DNA from: Candidatus Onthousia faecavium
GTDB lineage: Bacteria; Bacillota_I; Bacilli_A; RF39; UBA660
DNA length: 38,431 nt
Direction of reading: 5' to 3'
Assembly: GCA_018711135.1 (NCBI GenBank)
Contig: DVIS01000014.1
Location: forward strand, 1-38,431
The position numbers and the translations under genes were made by a program. The notes beneath the pieces were generated by a model, which saw nothing but the letters and a program-made list of their open reading frames with translations, was not told the DNA's origin and ran no database searches. Shown one piece after another: positions 24,792 to 33,305 of this stretch (its first letter is position 1; each line of letters begins with the position of its first letter).

Positions 24792-25709
24792 TTAATAATT
24801 ATTTTTCCACAATGTATGTGGATAAACTCCCATCATAGTAAGATTAGTTAAAGCGGTCTTAACCTCATCTTTATCTTCTTTATAAGTTACACCATACCAA
24901 GTAGCATCTGTTTCGATGATATCAATAGTTTTAATGTTTTTTCTTAAACACATATCTAAAATATCAGGAACTTGATATTCGACTGTACTTAAATCTAATT
25001 GATTTCTAACAAGGAAAAAGTTTAATTCTTCTTCAAGAATAGAAAAGATATCTGGTGTAAATAGTAGTAAATTCATACTTACAATTGTATCTTTATTTAT
25101 TTCTACTACTTTTTCACTTGTTAAAGCTTGAGCGATGATTTTATGATGTTTTAGGGTTACTTTACTTTCTGTTATTTTAAGTAATTTATTGTTATCTACC
25201 TCACAAAGACCTCTTTTTACAACACCGTTGGTTGTTAGGGTATTTGCTACTTTATAACCTACAATGCCGTAGTGATTATAAATAATGTGATCTAAATAGT
25301 CATAGGCTTTAATATAGGCGTCTCTTCCATAAAAGTCATCAGCATTAATAACAGCGAAAGGCCCATTTATTTTATCTTTAGCGCAAAGAATAGCATAAGC
25401 AGTACCTAAAGGTTTAGTTCTTTGTTTTAAGTAGGCTAAATATTTTTTAGGAATAAAAGAGTTATCTTGAAAAGCATATTCAGTTTTAATATGCGGTTCT
25501 ACTCTTTTACCAATTGTTTCTTTAAAGATTTGATAATTTTCTTTTTTTATTACAAAGACTACTTTTGTAAAGCCAGCAACAACAGCATCGAAGATAGCAT
25601 AATCAATTAAAAATTCTCCCTGAGGTCCTAAAGGTTCAATTTGTTTTAATCCCCCAAATCTACTGCCCATACCAGCAGCCATAATCAAAAGGGTTTTCTC
25701 TTTAGTCAT
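24792..25709 (-). CDS. NTP-transferase family protein (sugar-1-phosphate nucleotidyltransferase-like), paralogue B
   Basis: A nucleotidyltransferase of the NTP_transferase fold. It begins TKEKTLLIMAAGMGSRFGGLK, a glycine-rich nucleotide-binding loop of the LxAGxGxRxxxxK type, followed by IEPLGPQGEFLIDYAI and the metal-binding NADDFYG segment. The C-terminal half is specific to this subfamily (DATWYGVTYKEDKDEV). ATG 25709 follows GGGGTG and overlaps the stop of paralogue A by 8 nt. About 305 residues. The family activates sugar or alcohol phosphates with NTPs; the substrate is not evident. Confidence 0.8.
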   Translation of the reverse strand: MTKEKTLLIMAAGMGSRFGGLKQIEPLGPQGEFLIDYAIFDAVVAGFTKVVFVIKKENYQIFKETIGKRVEPHIKTEYAFQDNSFIPKKYLAYLKQRTKPLGTAYAILCAKDKINGPFAVINADDFYGRDAYIKAYDYLDHIIYNHYGIVGYKVANTLTTNGVVKRGLCEVDNNKLLKITESKVTLKHHKIIAQALTSEKVVEINKDTIVSMNLLLFTPDIFSILEEELNFFLVRNQLDLSTVEYQVPDILDMCLRKNIKTIDIIETDATWYGVTYKEDKDEVKTALTNLTMMGVYPHTLWKNNY

Positions 25710-26619
25710 TAAAATCACCCCAAAGATTTTCTTTGTATATCCCTTCTTTAGTTAATGATCCTAAAGCCTTAACAACATCATCTTTATCTTCTTTATATGT
25801 TATACCATACCAAGTAGCAGTAGTTTCAATGACATCAACGGTGACTAGTTTTTCATTTAAACAGTCATTTAAAACAATAGGAATTAAGAATTCACAGCTT
25901 GATAAGTCATTTTTATTTTCTTCTAAGAAGGTAATAAGTTTTTCTTCTAAGATCTTAAAAAGACTTGGTGTAAATAATAAGAAATTCATAGAAACAGTTG
26001 TATCTGGACTTGTCGTAAACATAGGACTACCATCTAAAGGTTTAACTTCAACTTTATCTTCAACTCGTGTAACACTACTTTCAATTAAAGCGGTAAGAGT
26101 ATTGTCTTCATTCACTTTACATATTCCTCTTTTAGCAGAACCGTTAGGCGTTAGAGTATTACCCAAGCGGTAAGCGATAAGACCATAATGATTAGAAGCA
26201 ATATTATCAAGGTATGAAGAGGCTTTAAAATAAGCATCGCTTCCATAAAAATCATCAGCATTGACAATTGCAAAAGGTTCATTTATTTTATCTTTAGCAC
26301 AAAGAATAGCATGAGCAGTACCTAAAGGTTTAATCCGATCTTTCAAAAGAGTTTTATAATTTTCAGGTATATTATCTAGATTTTGAAAAACATATTCTGT
26401 TTTTATATATGGTTCTACTCTTTTACCAATTGTTTCTTTAAAAGTTTGATAATTTTCTTCTTTAATGATGAAAACCACTTTCGTAAAACCTGCCTCTTTA
26501 GCATCATAGATAGAGTAATCAATTAAAAATTCTCCATGAGGCCCTAAAGGTTCAATTTGTTTTAATCCCCCAAATCTACTGCCCATACCAGCAGCCATAA
26601 CTAATAATGTCTTTTCCAT
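25702..26619 (-). CDS. NTP-transferase family protein (sugar-1-phosphate nucleotidyltransferase-like), paralogue A
   Basis: A tandem paralogue of the next gene, nearly colinear along the full length: MAAGMGSRFGGLKQIEPLGP, GEFLIDYSIYDA, NADDFYGSDAYF and ATWYGITYKEDKDDV. Its catalytic motifs are intact. The two differ most between about residues 150 and 240, where acceptor specificity would be expected. ATG 26619 follows GGAAAGGA and overlaps the preceding ORF by 19 nt. Paired paralogues could form a heteromer or make two different nucleotide sugars; both are inference. Confidence 0.8.
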   Translation of the reverse strand: MEKTLLVMAAGMGSRFGGLKQIEPLGPHGEFLIDYSIYDAKEAGFTKVVFIIKEENYQTFKETIGKRVEPYIKTEYVFQNLDNIPENYKTLLKDRIKPLGTAHAILCAKDKINEPFAIVNADDFYGSDAYFKASSYLDNIASNHYGLIAYRLGNTLTPNGSAKRGICKVNEDNTLTALIESSVTRVEDKVEVKPLDGSPMFTTSPDTTVSMNFLLFTPSLFKILEEKLITFLEENKNDLSSCEFLIPIVLNDCLNEKLVTVDVIETTATWYGITYKEDKDDVVKALGSLTKEGIYKENLWGDFND

Positions 26620-27407
26620 TTTTTTAATTCCTTTCCTTTTGTTTTTGTTTCTTTTATACTTGTATCCATTATTCTTAAAGTAGTTGATAATTCCTTAGCT
26701 TTACTCATATAAAGAGTTTCCCAATCTAGTGAATTATCTTTAGAATCTTCATTTATTTTCGTTAAAAAGGCAAGATACTCTTTAACAGCAGTTGAGTAAT
26801 AAACTCGTAAGTTAAGAGGCACTCTTGATGATATTATCTCTTTTCTTAATGCATCATAATTTTCCATAATAGGGGTAACAAGAGAATTTCCATTTTTAAA
26901 GGTATAAATATTAGAGTTATCACTATAAATAAGAGCACTTTCTAATTTATTTTCTTCATCTCGATGAGTAACTAAGACATAACCATTTTTTAGGCTGTCG
27001 CCTAATTTTTTAATATAATTTTTAGTATAATTACTAGCTAAATATTGTTCTTCTAGATTCATTAAAGCTGCTTCTAAATCAGAAGCTGTAGCGGTAAGTA
27101 AAGGCTTATAGCCACTAGATTCACAATATGGTCCTGTAAATGTTTCTTGCTCAAGAGAGGCTTTATATTCATAGCATCTATATTTATTGATATCACCAGT
27201 TACAACTAGTCTTGTATTAAAATCTTTAAGTTGATCTTTACTAGTTGGCATAACTATTTTTAAATAATTTAAGGTTGAAGCAGAAGCTTCTTTTATATCA
27301 TTAATAGTTCCATCATAATTGTATTTAATAAAGGATCCGTTAAGGTGATGAGTGTCAGGGTTTAAATTCATAATTAGATGATACCCTGCTATTAATTTTT
27401 CTTCCAT
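26601..27407 (-). CDS. Unknown 268-residue protein with the shared leader element
   Basis: A soluble protein of 268 residues, first residues MEEKLIAGYHLIMNLNPDTH. It has mixed alpha/beta character, two cysteines in a short segment (YRCYEYKASLEQ...PYCESSGY) and a strongly charged C terminus. No signal peptide and no recognisable family. AAGGAGT precedes ATG 27407 as part of a 44-nt leader element shared with the gene at 8754. It lies between pcrA and the NTP-transferase pair and overlaps the next gene, so it belongs to the operon. It may relate to the substrate of the transferases, but that is a guess. Confidence 0.6.
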   Translation of the reverse strand: MEEKLIAGYHLIMNLNPDTHHLNGSFIKYNYDGTINDIKEASASTLNYLKIVMPTSKDQLKDFNTRLVVTGDINKYRCYEYKASLEQETFTGPYCESSGYKPLLTATASDLEAALMNLEEQYLASNYTKNYIKKLGDSLKNGYVLVTHRDEENKLESALIYSDNSNIYTFKNGNSLVTPIMENYDALRKEIISSRVPLNLRVYYSTAVKEYLAFLTKINEDSKDNSLDWETLYMSKAKELSTTLRIMDTSIKETKTKGKELKKWKRHY

Positions 27408-27415
27408 AATTTTAT

Positions 27416-27459
27416 ACTCCTTGGATAATAGTTTTGTAAGTTAAAAAATCACTTATATT
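27416..27459 (-). promoter_or_regulatory. Conserved 5' leader element, copy 2
   Basis: A 44-nt segment between pcrA and the 268-residue gene, matching 8763-8807 at most positions: AATATAAGTGA, T run, ACTTAC, AAAACTATTAT, AGGAGT. The potential hairpin TAAGT/ACTTA is preserved with a different loop. Both copies end in the Shine-Dalgarno site, so an effect on translation is likely. Confidence 0.6.
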
Positions 27460-27478
27460 TAGTTTTTTATTTTTTTAT

Positions 27479-29569
27479 TTATACTTTCGCTAGACTTTTA
27501 TGATTTTTCATTAATTTCTTAATCCCATAAGGATGTTTAAAGGCAACTGTAACAAGAGAATTAGTTACCTCTAAGACCTTACCAGTACCAAAGTTTTCAT
27601 GAACAACATAGTCTCCTACTTGATAATCAACATCTTCAGTTCTAATAAGATTTTCTTTATTAAGCTTCTTAGGTTCTTGTTCTTCTTTGGAATTAGTTTC
27701 AATTAAGTCTTGAGCAATTTCTCCTAAAAATCTGCTTGGAGGATTTATCCCTTCTTTACCAAATAGAACACGACGTCTCGCATTGAGAAGGTATAGTTTT
27801 TCTTTCGCTCTTGTAATAGCAACATAACATAGTCTTCTTTCTTCTTCGGTTTCACTATTACTCATAAGGGAATTTAGATGGGGAAATATTCCTTCTTCTA
27901 AACCAACAACAAAGACGGTATTATATTCTAAGCCTTTAACAGAATGAATAGTCATTAAACTAACTTTATTACGACTATCTTTATATTCATCTTTATCATT
28001 AACAAGACTTACTTCATAAAGAAAATCTTCAAGGGATACAAGTCCTTCACGTTCTTCAAAGGCTTTAGTTATTGATTTAAATTCTTCAAGGTTTTCTAAC
28101 CTTATTTCACTTTCAAGAGTCTTTTCACTGACGAGTTCCGCTTTCATTCCAGTAGCATCTAAAACTTTATCAATTAATTCTGTTAATGTAATAGACTCAG
28201 CTATTTTTTGTAATGATATAATTAGGTCTTGAAATTTTGCTTCTTTACCACCTGTTATTGCTTCAAAAAGACTAGTATTTTCGTAGTCAGCTTTAGTGGT
28301 TAACGTTTCTATGCTTTTAAGTCCAATACCACGTTTAGGAGTATTAATAACTCTTAAAAAACTTATATCATCTTTAGGATTATAGATTAATTTTAAGTAA
28401 GCAAGCAAGTCTTTGATTTCTTTTCTTTGATAGAAACTAAAGCCACCAACAATTCGATAAGGAATATTATCTTTTAAAAGTTCTTCTTCAATAACTCTTG
28501 ATTGGGCATTAGTTCGATATAAAACTGCAATCTCACTTGCATCATAATTGTCATTTAACATTTTTTTAATTGTTTTAGAAACATAATGAGCTTCATCTCT
28601 TTCATCATAAGCTCGATAATAGGTAATTTTTTCACCTTCTTCTTTAGTAGACCAAAGGTTTTTAGATTTTCTTTGCTCGTTATTTCTGATAACGCAATTA
28701 GCAGCGGCAAGGATATTTTTAGTAGAGCGATAGTTTTGTTCAAGTTTAATACTTAAGGCTTTTGGATAATCTTTTTCAAAGTTTAAAATGTTTTTATAGT
28801 TAGCACCTCTAAACCCATATATAGCTTGATCAGCATCACCTACAACACAGATATTCTGATATTTAGCACTAATCATTTTTGATAAAATATATTGAGCTTC
28901 GTTTGTATCTTGATATTCATCTATTAAAATATATTTATAGCGATTTTGATATAGTTCTAAAACATGAGGATATTTACGAAATAATTTAATTGGTAATAAG
29001 AGGAGGTCATCAAAGTCAACTGCATTATTTTGTTTTAATTTCTCCTCATATTTGTAGTAAACCTCATTAACAACTTTCTCATAATCGCCTGCAACGTATT
29101 TTTCATAGTCTCTTGGGGTTAATAATTCATTTTTACAGTTACTTATTTTATTTCTTATCGCTTTGGGATTATAAATCTTAGGATCATAGTTAAGGCTTTT
29201 CAAGATTTTTTTGACAATGGTTAGAGAATCATCACTATCCATAATAACAAAGTTGTTTTGATAGTCTAACTTTTCGTAATTTTCTCTAAGTATTTTAAGG
29301 CCAAAAGAATGAAAGGTTGATATTTGTATTTCTTTAGCTTTAGAACCTATCATGTTATAAACACGTTCTTTCATTTCTAAGGCAGCTTTATTAGTAAAGG
29401 TTATCGCTAATATTTCATAGGGTAACACATTTAATTCTTCAATTAAGTAAGCTATTTTTGTCGTTAAAACTTTAGTCTTTCCTGAACCAGCACCTGCTAA
29501 TATTAAAAGAGGTCCTTCATTATATAAGACTGCTTCTTTTTGTTCTTTGTTTAAGTTATCTAATTCCAT
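27479..29569 (-). CDS. pcrA: ATP-dependent DNA helicase PcrA
   Basis: A superfamily 1A 3'-5' helicase of the UvrD/PcrA group. LNKEQKEAV (Q motif), GAGSGKT Walker A at 26-32, ITFTNKAA (Ia), LIDEYQDTN (II), VVGDADQAIYGFRGA (III), QNYRS (IV), SLMTIHSVKGLEY (V) and YVAITRAKEKLYL (VI) appear in order. The C terminus has the RNA polymerase-binding tail (VHENFGTGKVL). Length 696 is slightly shorter than B. subtilis PcrA. It heads the operon that ends in ligA. Confidence 0.95.
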   Translation of the reverse strand: MELDNLNKEQKEAVLYNEGPLLILAGAGSGKTKVLTTKIAYLIEELNVLPYEILAITFTNKAALEMKERVYNMIGSKAKEIQISTFHSFGLKILRENYEKLDYQNNFVIMDSDDSLTIVKKILKSLNYDPKIYNPKAIRNKISNCKNELLTPRDYEKYVAGDYEKVVNEVYYKYEEKLKQNNAVDFDDLLLLPIKLFRKYPHVLELYQNRYKYILIDEYQDTNEAQYILSKMISAKYQNICVVGDADQAIYGFRGANYKNILNFEKDYPKALSIKLEQNYRSTKNILAAANCVIRNNEQRKSKNLWSTKEEGEKITYYRAYDERDEAHYVSKTIKKMLNDNYDASEIAVLYRTNAQSRVIEEELLKDNIPYRIVGGFSFYQRKEIKDLLAYLKLIYNPKDDISFLRVINTPKRGIGLKSIETLTTKADYENTSLFEAITGGKEAKFQDLIISLQKIAESITLTELIDKVLDATGMKAELVSEKTLESEIRLENLEEFKSITKAFEEREGLVSLEDFLYEVSLVNDKDEYKDSRNKVSLMTIHSVKGLEYNTVFVVGLEEGIFPHLNSLMSNSETEEERRLCYVAITRAKEKLYLLNARRRVLFGKEGINPPSRFLGEIAQDLIETNSKEEQEPKKLNKENLIRTEDVDYQVGDYVVHENFGTGKVLEVTNSLVTVAFKHPYGIKKLMKNHKSLAKV

Positions 29570-29670
29570 AAAACCTACCCTCTTTCTATATCATTATACA
29601 TCTTGTTATATAACTTTTCTAGTTATTTTGACATGTTTGACATACTTATGATTATTTATATTAAGTTTAT

Positions 29671-29697
29671 TAGATAGAAAAAGAGCTTAAAGCTCTT
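29671..29697 (-). terminator. Terminator of the island operon
   Basis: Minus strand: AAGAGC - TTTAA - GCTCTT (29681-29697) followed by TTTTTCT. It lies about 260 nt past the stop of the last island gene. Confidence 0.55.
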
Positions 29698-29814
29698 ATC
29701 TAAAGGTCAAATAAAATCAGTCATGCAAGTTTATAAATATTGTATAATTCCTTATAAAATAAGACTTTTATTAATATTCACTTTTAACTATATAATGACT
29801 ATTTTTAATACTTT

Positions 29815-29863
29815 GGGTACCTAGCTGGGTACCTAATTTTTTATGAGAACTTTTGGGTACCTA
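29815..29863. repeat. Three copies of GGGTACCTA
   Basis: GGGTACCTA occurs at 29815-29823, 29827-29835 and 29855-29863. Copies one and two share the self-complementary GGTACC core, can form a hairpin with loop TAGCTG, and are followed by six T on the plus strand. Function unknown. Confidence 0.75.
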
Positions 29864-29956
29864 AAATTTAAAACTAATTAATTTATTAATAAACACTTTT
29901 ATAATAAATCTAAATTCTTTAACAAAAACTATAAAATAAATTTTTTCTACATAGCC

Positions 29957-30682
29957 TTATTTACTACTAGGATATAATATTTTCAATACTTCTCCTACCG
30001 TTTTATTATCATTTAACAAATCTTCTTCAATTTTATTAAGTTCTTCCAAAGATTGACTAACAAAAATTATATTATCATCTTCATCATCTATTTTTAATAC
30101 TTTATGAAATTGTTTATTTAATTCATCAAATATATGACTGACAAGCATTTTTTGATATTTTCTTTTTCTTATTTCTCTAAACAAAATATATTGATCAGTA
30201 CACTTTTCTAAATTAGTGTTAACTGATACATATTTTTTAGTCAATTTTAAAGATGCTTTTCCCATAAGATTCATAAGAAAAAAACTATCTCTAGGATAAT
30301 TTTTATCTACAACATTGTCACCTTGCGGATAAGTCATTTTTTTTAAACTATTGAGAATCCTCTTCCTTGTAAAAGTAGTCATAACTTTTTTGGGAAATCT
30401 AATTGTAAATTTTCTATCAATTTTTTCATTTTCATAAAATTTTAATGAAACTACAATTCTAGTATTTTTATCATATAAATATATTACTTGCTTACCATTT
30501 ATTAATAAATTATAAGCAATACGTGAAATTATATTGTCAATATTACTATAATCAAGTTTCTTTTCTAAAATACTATCTTTTTTATTAAATGAAATATATT
30601 TATTATAATCACAATTTAAAGATAATAAAATATTCTCTACAAAATTTTTAATGAATAAAGTATATTCCCAACTATTTTCCAA
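29957..30682 (-). CDS. Unknown island protein, partner of the four-span protein
   Basis: A soluble protein of about 241 residues, rich in Lys, Asn and Ile. I favour a TTG start at 30682, with AGGTGA about 5 nt upstream; a GTG at 30691 is possible. Either overlaps the end of the upstream 819-residue gene, a strong sign of a two-gene module. The sequence has basic stretches (FTIRFPKKVMTTFTRKRILNSLKK) and an acidic C terminus (DDEDDN, IEEDLLNDN). No nuclease, helicase or nucleotide-binding motif is seen. It ends 260 nt before a terminator. Confidence 0.65.
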   Translation of the reverse strand: MENSWEYTLFIKNFVENILLSLNCDYNKYISFNKKDSILEKKLDYSNIDNIISRIAYNLLINGKQVIYLYDKNTRIVVSLKFYENEKIDRKFTIRFPKKVMTTFTRKRILNSLKKMTYPQGDNVVDKNYPRDSFFLMNLMGKASLKLTKKYVSVNTNLEKCTDQYILFREIRKRKYQKMLVSHIFDELNKQFHKVLKIDDEDDNIIFVSQSLEELNKIEEDLLNDNKTVGEVLKILYPSSK

Positions 30683-33131
30683 CTTTATCACCTACTTTTT
30701 TTATTTTTAACCTACAATTGCATTTATCATTTTCATTCAAAAACGGATTAACATAATATACAACAAATATTTCATAAAACCTATAATTAAAATCAATATA
30801 ATCATCAAACATTATTTTAGTAAATTTTTTTACCAACTCATCATCACCATTAACTTCTTTATATTCAAAAAACGTGTTATCACTATTCTTTATTTTTATT
30901 AATTTTTTTCTTGATAAATATGATGCGTATCTTTGATTAATATTAATTGTCATATCATTCATATCAAAACTGTTTAAATCGATAGAAGCATATAATGCCA
31001 TTCTCTTTAAAATTTCCTCCTTATTTTTTGACTTTAGCAAAATATCATTAATAGCATTTTTTACAATTTCTTCCCATCTATTATCATTAGTGATATGTGA
31101 ATGATATATAATACATCCGCTTAATTCCATAAACATGATAATGGGAATCTTATATTTAGAAATTAAATAATTTAAATTATAGTTTTTGTCTAAATTACTA
31201 AATAAAAACTTTTCTGACATAAAACATATAACCGGATAATAATGATATAATTTTTTAAAATTATCATAATCATTATTCAATATAGTTTCAAATATAGATT
31301 CAGAAAAATTATAAAAAATTCCTCCACCAAAATCTATTTTTGAATTCTCATAATCACATTCTACCGAAGTTAAATACACTTTTACATATTCTATTAAATT
31401 TAAATAATGCGTTTTATGAATTTTATTAATTAGATCATCTACATTCAATTTTTCAAACTTTAGATTATATTGATTACCAATTAATACTTCGTAGATTGAA
31501 AGGAAATTATTTAAAACCATAACTGATTTATTTTCAATTTCTATAATTCTAGAATAAATTAGGCAAGCCGATAAATTAAGCTTTTTTTCATTTAATTTTT
31601 TTGCTAGAGAACATATATCATCATAATTAAATTCTATACTTTTTATCAAAGAATATATTTCTTGTATAAAACAAGATATTAAAACTTCATAAACATATTT
31701 ATCTGACGATATTATTTTTCCTTCTAACTTATTTTCATGTTTAAGTTTTTGAATCAAATCAACAATATATTGGTTTGTAAATAATATGTTGTTTTCAGGT
31801 TTTTTTATCAAATCTTTGGTATTAAATTTCCCGTTTTTGAAATATTCATCATATGTTTTGTTTATATATTTTTGTGAATCTAATATAATAGTAACTCTAA
31901 TTAAACCTAACAAATCGATTATGGCCAAATAATTATCATCCTCAATAAGATTACTTTCTAGTACTAATTTTTCGATATTTTTATTAAATTCTATCCAATA
32001 AGTAAAATCGCCACTATTTTCCAAAATATGTTCAAAGAATAAGTAGTAATTATTAATAACTTTAAATAATTCTTCTGATTTTCTGTAATTAATTAAATAT
32101 TTAATAGATTGTATATATAATTCTTTTATATAATCCTCTAGGAAATAATGGTCATATATAGGTTTATTGTTTATTGTTGTTCCTGTTTTTATTCTTGCAT
32201 TAACTTCATAAAAATTCGCTTCAAACCAATTAATAGGATCATATTTAATACGATACCATTTACAGTCTACTGGAATAAGATTCTTAAACTCAGTGTATCG
32301 TATCACAATAGCAAGTAAATATTTTGTAAATTCTGGTATATCATTGATATTTTTTTCAACCATCATTTGTTCTTGCAATGCTTTTAATGTAGCTATTAAT
32401 TGCATTAACTGATTACCATAAGAATAAAAAATACTATCAGCTTTATTTTTTGCAATTGCTTTTCTTAAATATTCAAATCTAATGTTTATTTCCTGATATA
32501 TTGCTTTTGTAAGTGTATTTATATCAGAAAACAAAAATATTCTTAATGCTAATCGAAAGTAAATAATAACAATTCTCATTGTTAAAAAGATTGTTAATAA
32601 AGCTACAATAGAATTTATTTTTATACTAAATAGCAAACATAATAATTGAATAATAATTACAAATAAATAATTAATCATTGATTGAAAATATTTTCTATTT
32701 TCATATTCATTTATAACAGATACTGAAACTTTGGAAACTATATTCATATATTTAGCTGTTATAATTCCAGATAAATTTGAAAGAAACATTGCTATCAAAA
32801 ATCCACCAACACCTAAACAAGCTAATAAATATTGATTATAATTATCCACTATAAATGTTAGAGAATCCAATATTATAGTTATTATTTCTATTTTTCTAAA
32901 AATATTATTAGAGAGCAATATACTTCCTAAAAAATTAACCATACCAAGAGTTAATGTAATATACAATATTTTTTTAATTGTTTTCCAAAATACATATTTA
33001 TCTAATTTAATAAATCTTAAACTATCTTTGACTCTTAAAATTATGTTTTCTAATTTTATTAGTATTTTTTCAATTATTGAGATTTTTTTAAAATGTAATT
33101 TTGCTCGATTAAGACTATATTTATTAAACAT
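30672..33131 (-). CDS. Unknown 819-residue island protein with four N-terminal transmembrane spans
   Basis: ATG 33131 follows GGAGG by 6 nt; the open frame extends ten codons further to a GTG without a ribosome site. A basic N terminus (1-50) is followed by four hydrophobic spans (about 54-74, 99-121, 151-170, 174-193). The remaining ~620 residues are cytoplasmic by charge, helical and Asn/Ile/Lys-rich. They include a conserved-looking aromatic segment WYRIKYDPINWFEANFYEVNARIKTGT. No kinase, nuclease, STAND or TIR motif is evident. The gene overlaps the next ORF by 11 nt and stands directly divergent from the restriction endonuclease gene. Layout (membrane anchor, large helical domain, small partner, RM neighbour) suggests a defence role; this is inference. 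Confidence 0.75.
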   Translation of the reverse strand: MFNKYSLNRAKLHFKKISIIEKILIKLENIILRVKDSLRFIKLDKYVFWKTIKKILYITLTLGMVNFLGSILLSNNIFRKIEIITIILDSLTFIVDNYNQYLLACLGVGGFLIAMFLSNLSGIITAKYMNIVSKVSVSVINEYENRKYFQSMINYLFVIIIQLLCLLFSIKINSIVALLTIFLTMRIVIIYFRLALRIFLFSDINTLTKAIYQEINIRFEYLRKAIAKNKADSIFYSYGNQLMQLIATLKALQEQMMVEKNINDIPEFTKYLLAIVIRYTEFKNLIPVDCKWYRIKYDPINWFEANFYEVNARIKTGTTINNKPIYDHYFLEDYIKELYIQSIKYLINYRKSEELFKVINNYYLFFEHILENSGDFTYWIEFNKNIEKLVLESNLIEDDNYLAIIDLLGLIRVTIILDSQKYINKTYDEYFKNGKFNTKDLIKKPENNILFTNQYIVDLIQKLKHENKLEGKIISSDKYVYEVLISCFIQEIYSLIKSIEFNYDDICSLAKKLNEKKLNLSACLIYSRIIEIENKSVMVLNNFLSIYEVLIGNQYNLKFEKLNVDDLINKIHKTHYLNLIEYVKVYLTSVECDYENSKIDFGGGIFYNFSESIFETILNNDYDNFKKLYHYYPVICFMSEKFLFSNLDKNYNLNYLISKYKIPIIMFMELSGCIIYHSHITNDNRWEEIVKNAINDILLKSKNKEEILKRMALYASIDLNSFDMNDMTININQRYASYLSRKKLIKIKNSDNTFFEYKEVNGDDELVKKFTKIMFDDYIDFNYRFYEIFVVYYVNPFLNENDKCNCRLKIKKVGDKVGK

Positions 33132-33148
33132 AGTGAACCTCCAATCTA

Positions 33149-33195
33149 AAAAATAGAGCACACTCCATCATTAAATGAAATGTAACTCTATTTTT
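33149..33195 (-). terminator. Terminator-like hairpin in the leader of the 819-residue gene
   Basis: Minus strand: AAAAATAGAG (33186-33195) pairs perfectly with CTCTATTTTT (33149-33158) across a 27-nt loop, and the right arm ends in a T tract. Since it precedes the start codon and follows the likely promoter, it could act as an attenuator. Confidence 0.5.
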
Positions 33196-33199
33196 ATCT

Positions 33200-33228
33200 A
33201 TTATAACATATTTTTTTAAACACTTAAA
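33200..33228 (-). promoter_or_regulatory. Probable promoter of the 819-residue gene
   Basis: Minus strand: TATAAT (33200-33205) with TG two bases before it (extended -10) and a weak -35 TTTAAG (33223-33228) at 17 bp. Transcription would start at about 33193, at the foot of the leader hairpin. Confidence 0.5.
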
Positions 33229-33280
33229 TTTAATTATTTGAATCATATAGTATGTCAGCATTTTAGATAATTTATTAATG

Positions 33281-33289
33281 TGATATAAT
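33281..33289 (+). promoter_or_regulatory. Extended -10 promoter of the restriction endonuclease gene
   Basis: TGATATAAT (TG 33281-33282, TATAAT 33284-33289). No clear -35. The transcript would start near 33296, only about 10 nt before the ATG, so the mRNA is nearly leaderless. Confidence 0.55.
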
Positions 33290-33305
33290 TATATTGGTGA
33301 TGTTT

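Larger units (their letters stand above)
29570..29956. other. Intergenic boundary between the core operon and the defence island
   Basis: About 390 bp without a gene. It holds the pcrA upstream region, with two TTTGACAT copies at 29627-29642, a terminator for the island genes (29671-29697), AT-rich sequence, and three copies of GGGTACCTA (29815-29863). The change in base pattern and the repeats mark this as the left edge of acquired DNA. Confidence 0.6.

Noticed and set aside
29627-29665. Two TTTGACAT copies that could be -35 boxes of a plus-strand promoter for a small RNA
   Set aside because: No convincing -10 at 16-18 bp from either copy. The repeats are recorded only as part of the intergenic boundary.
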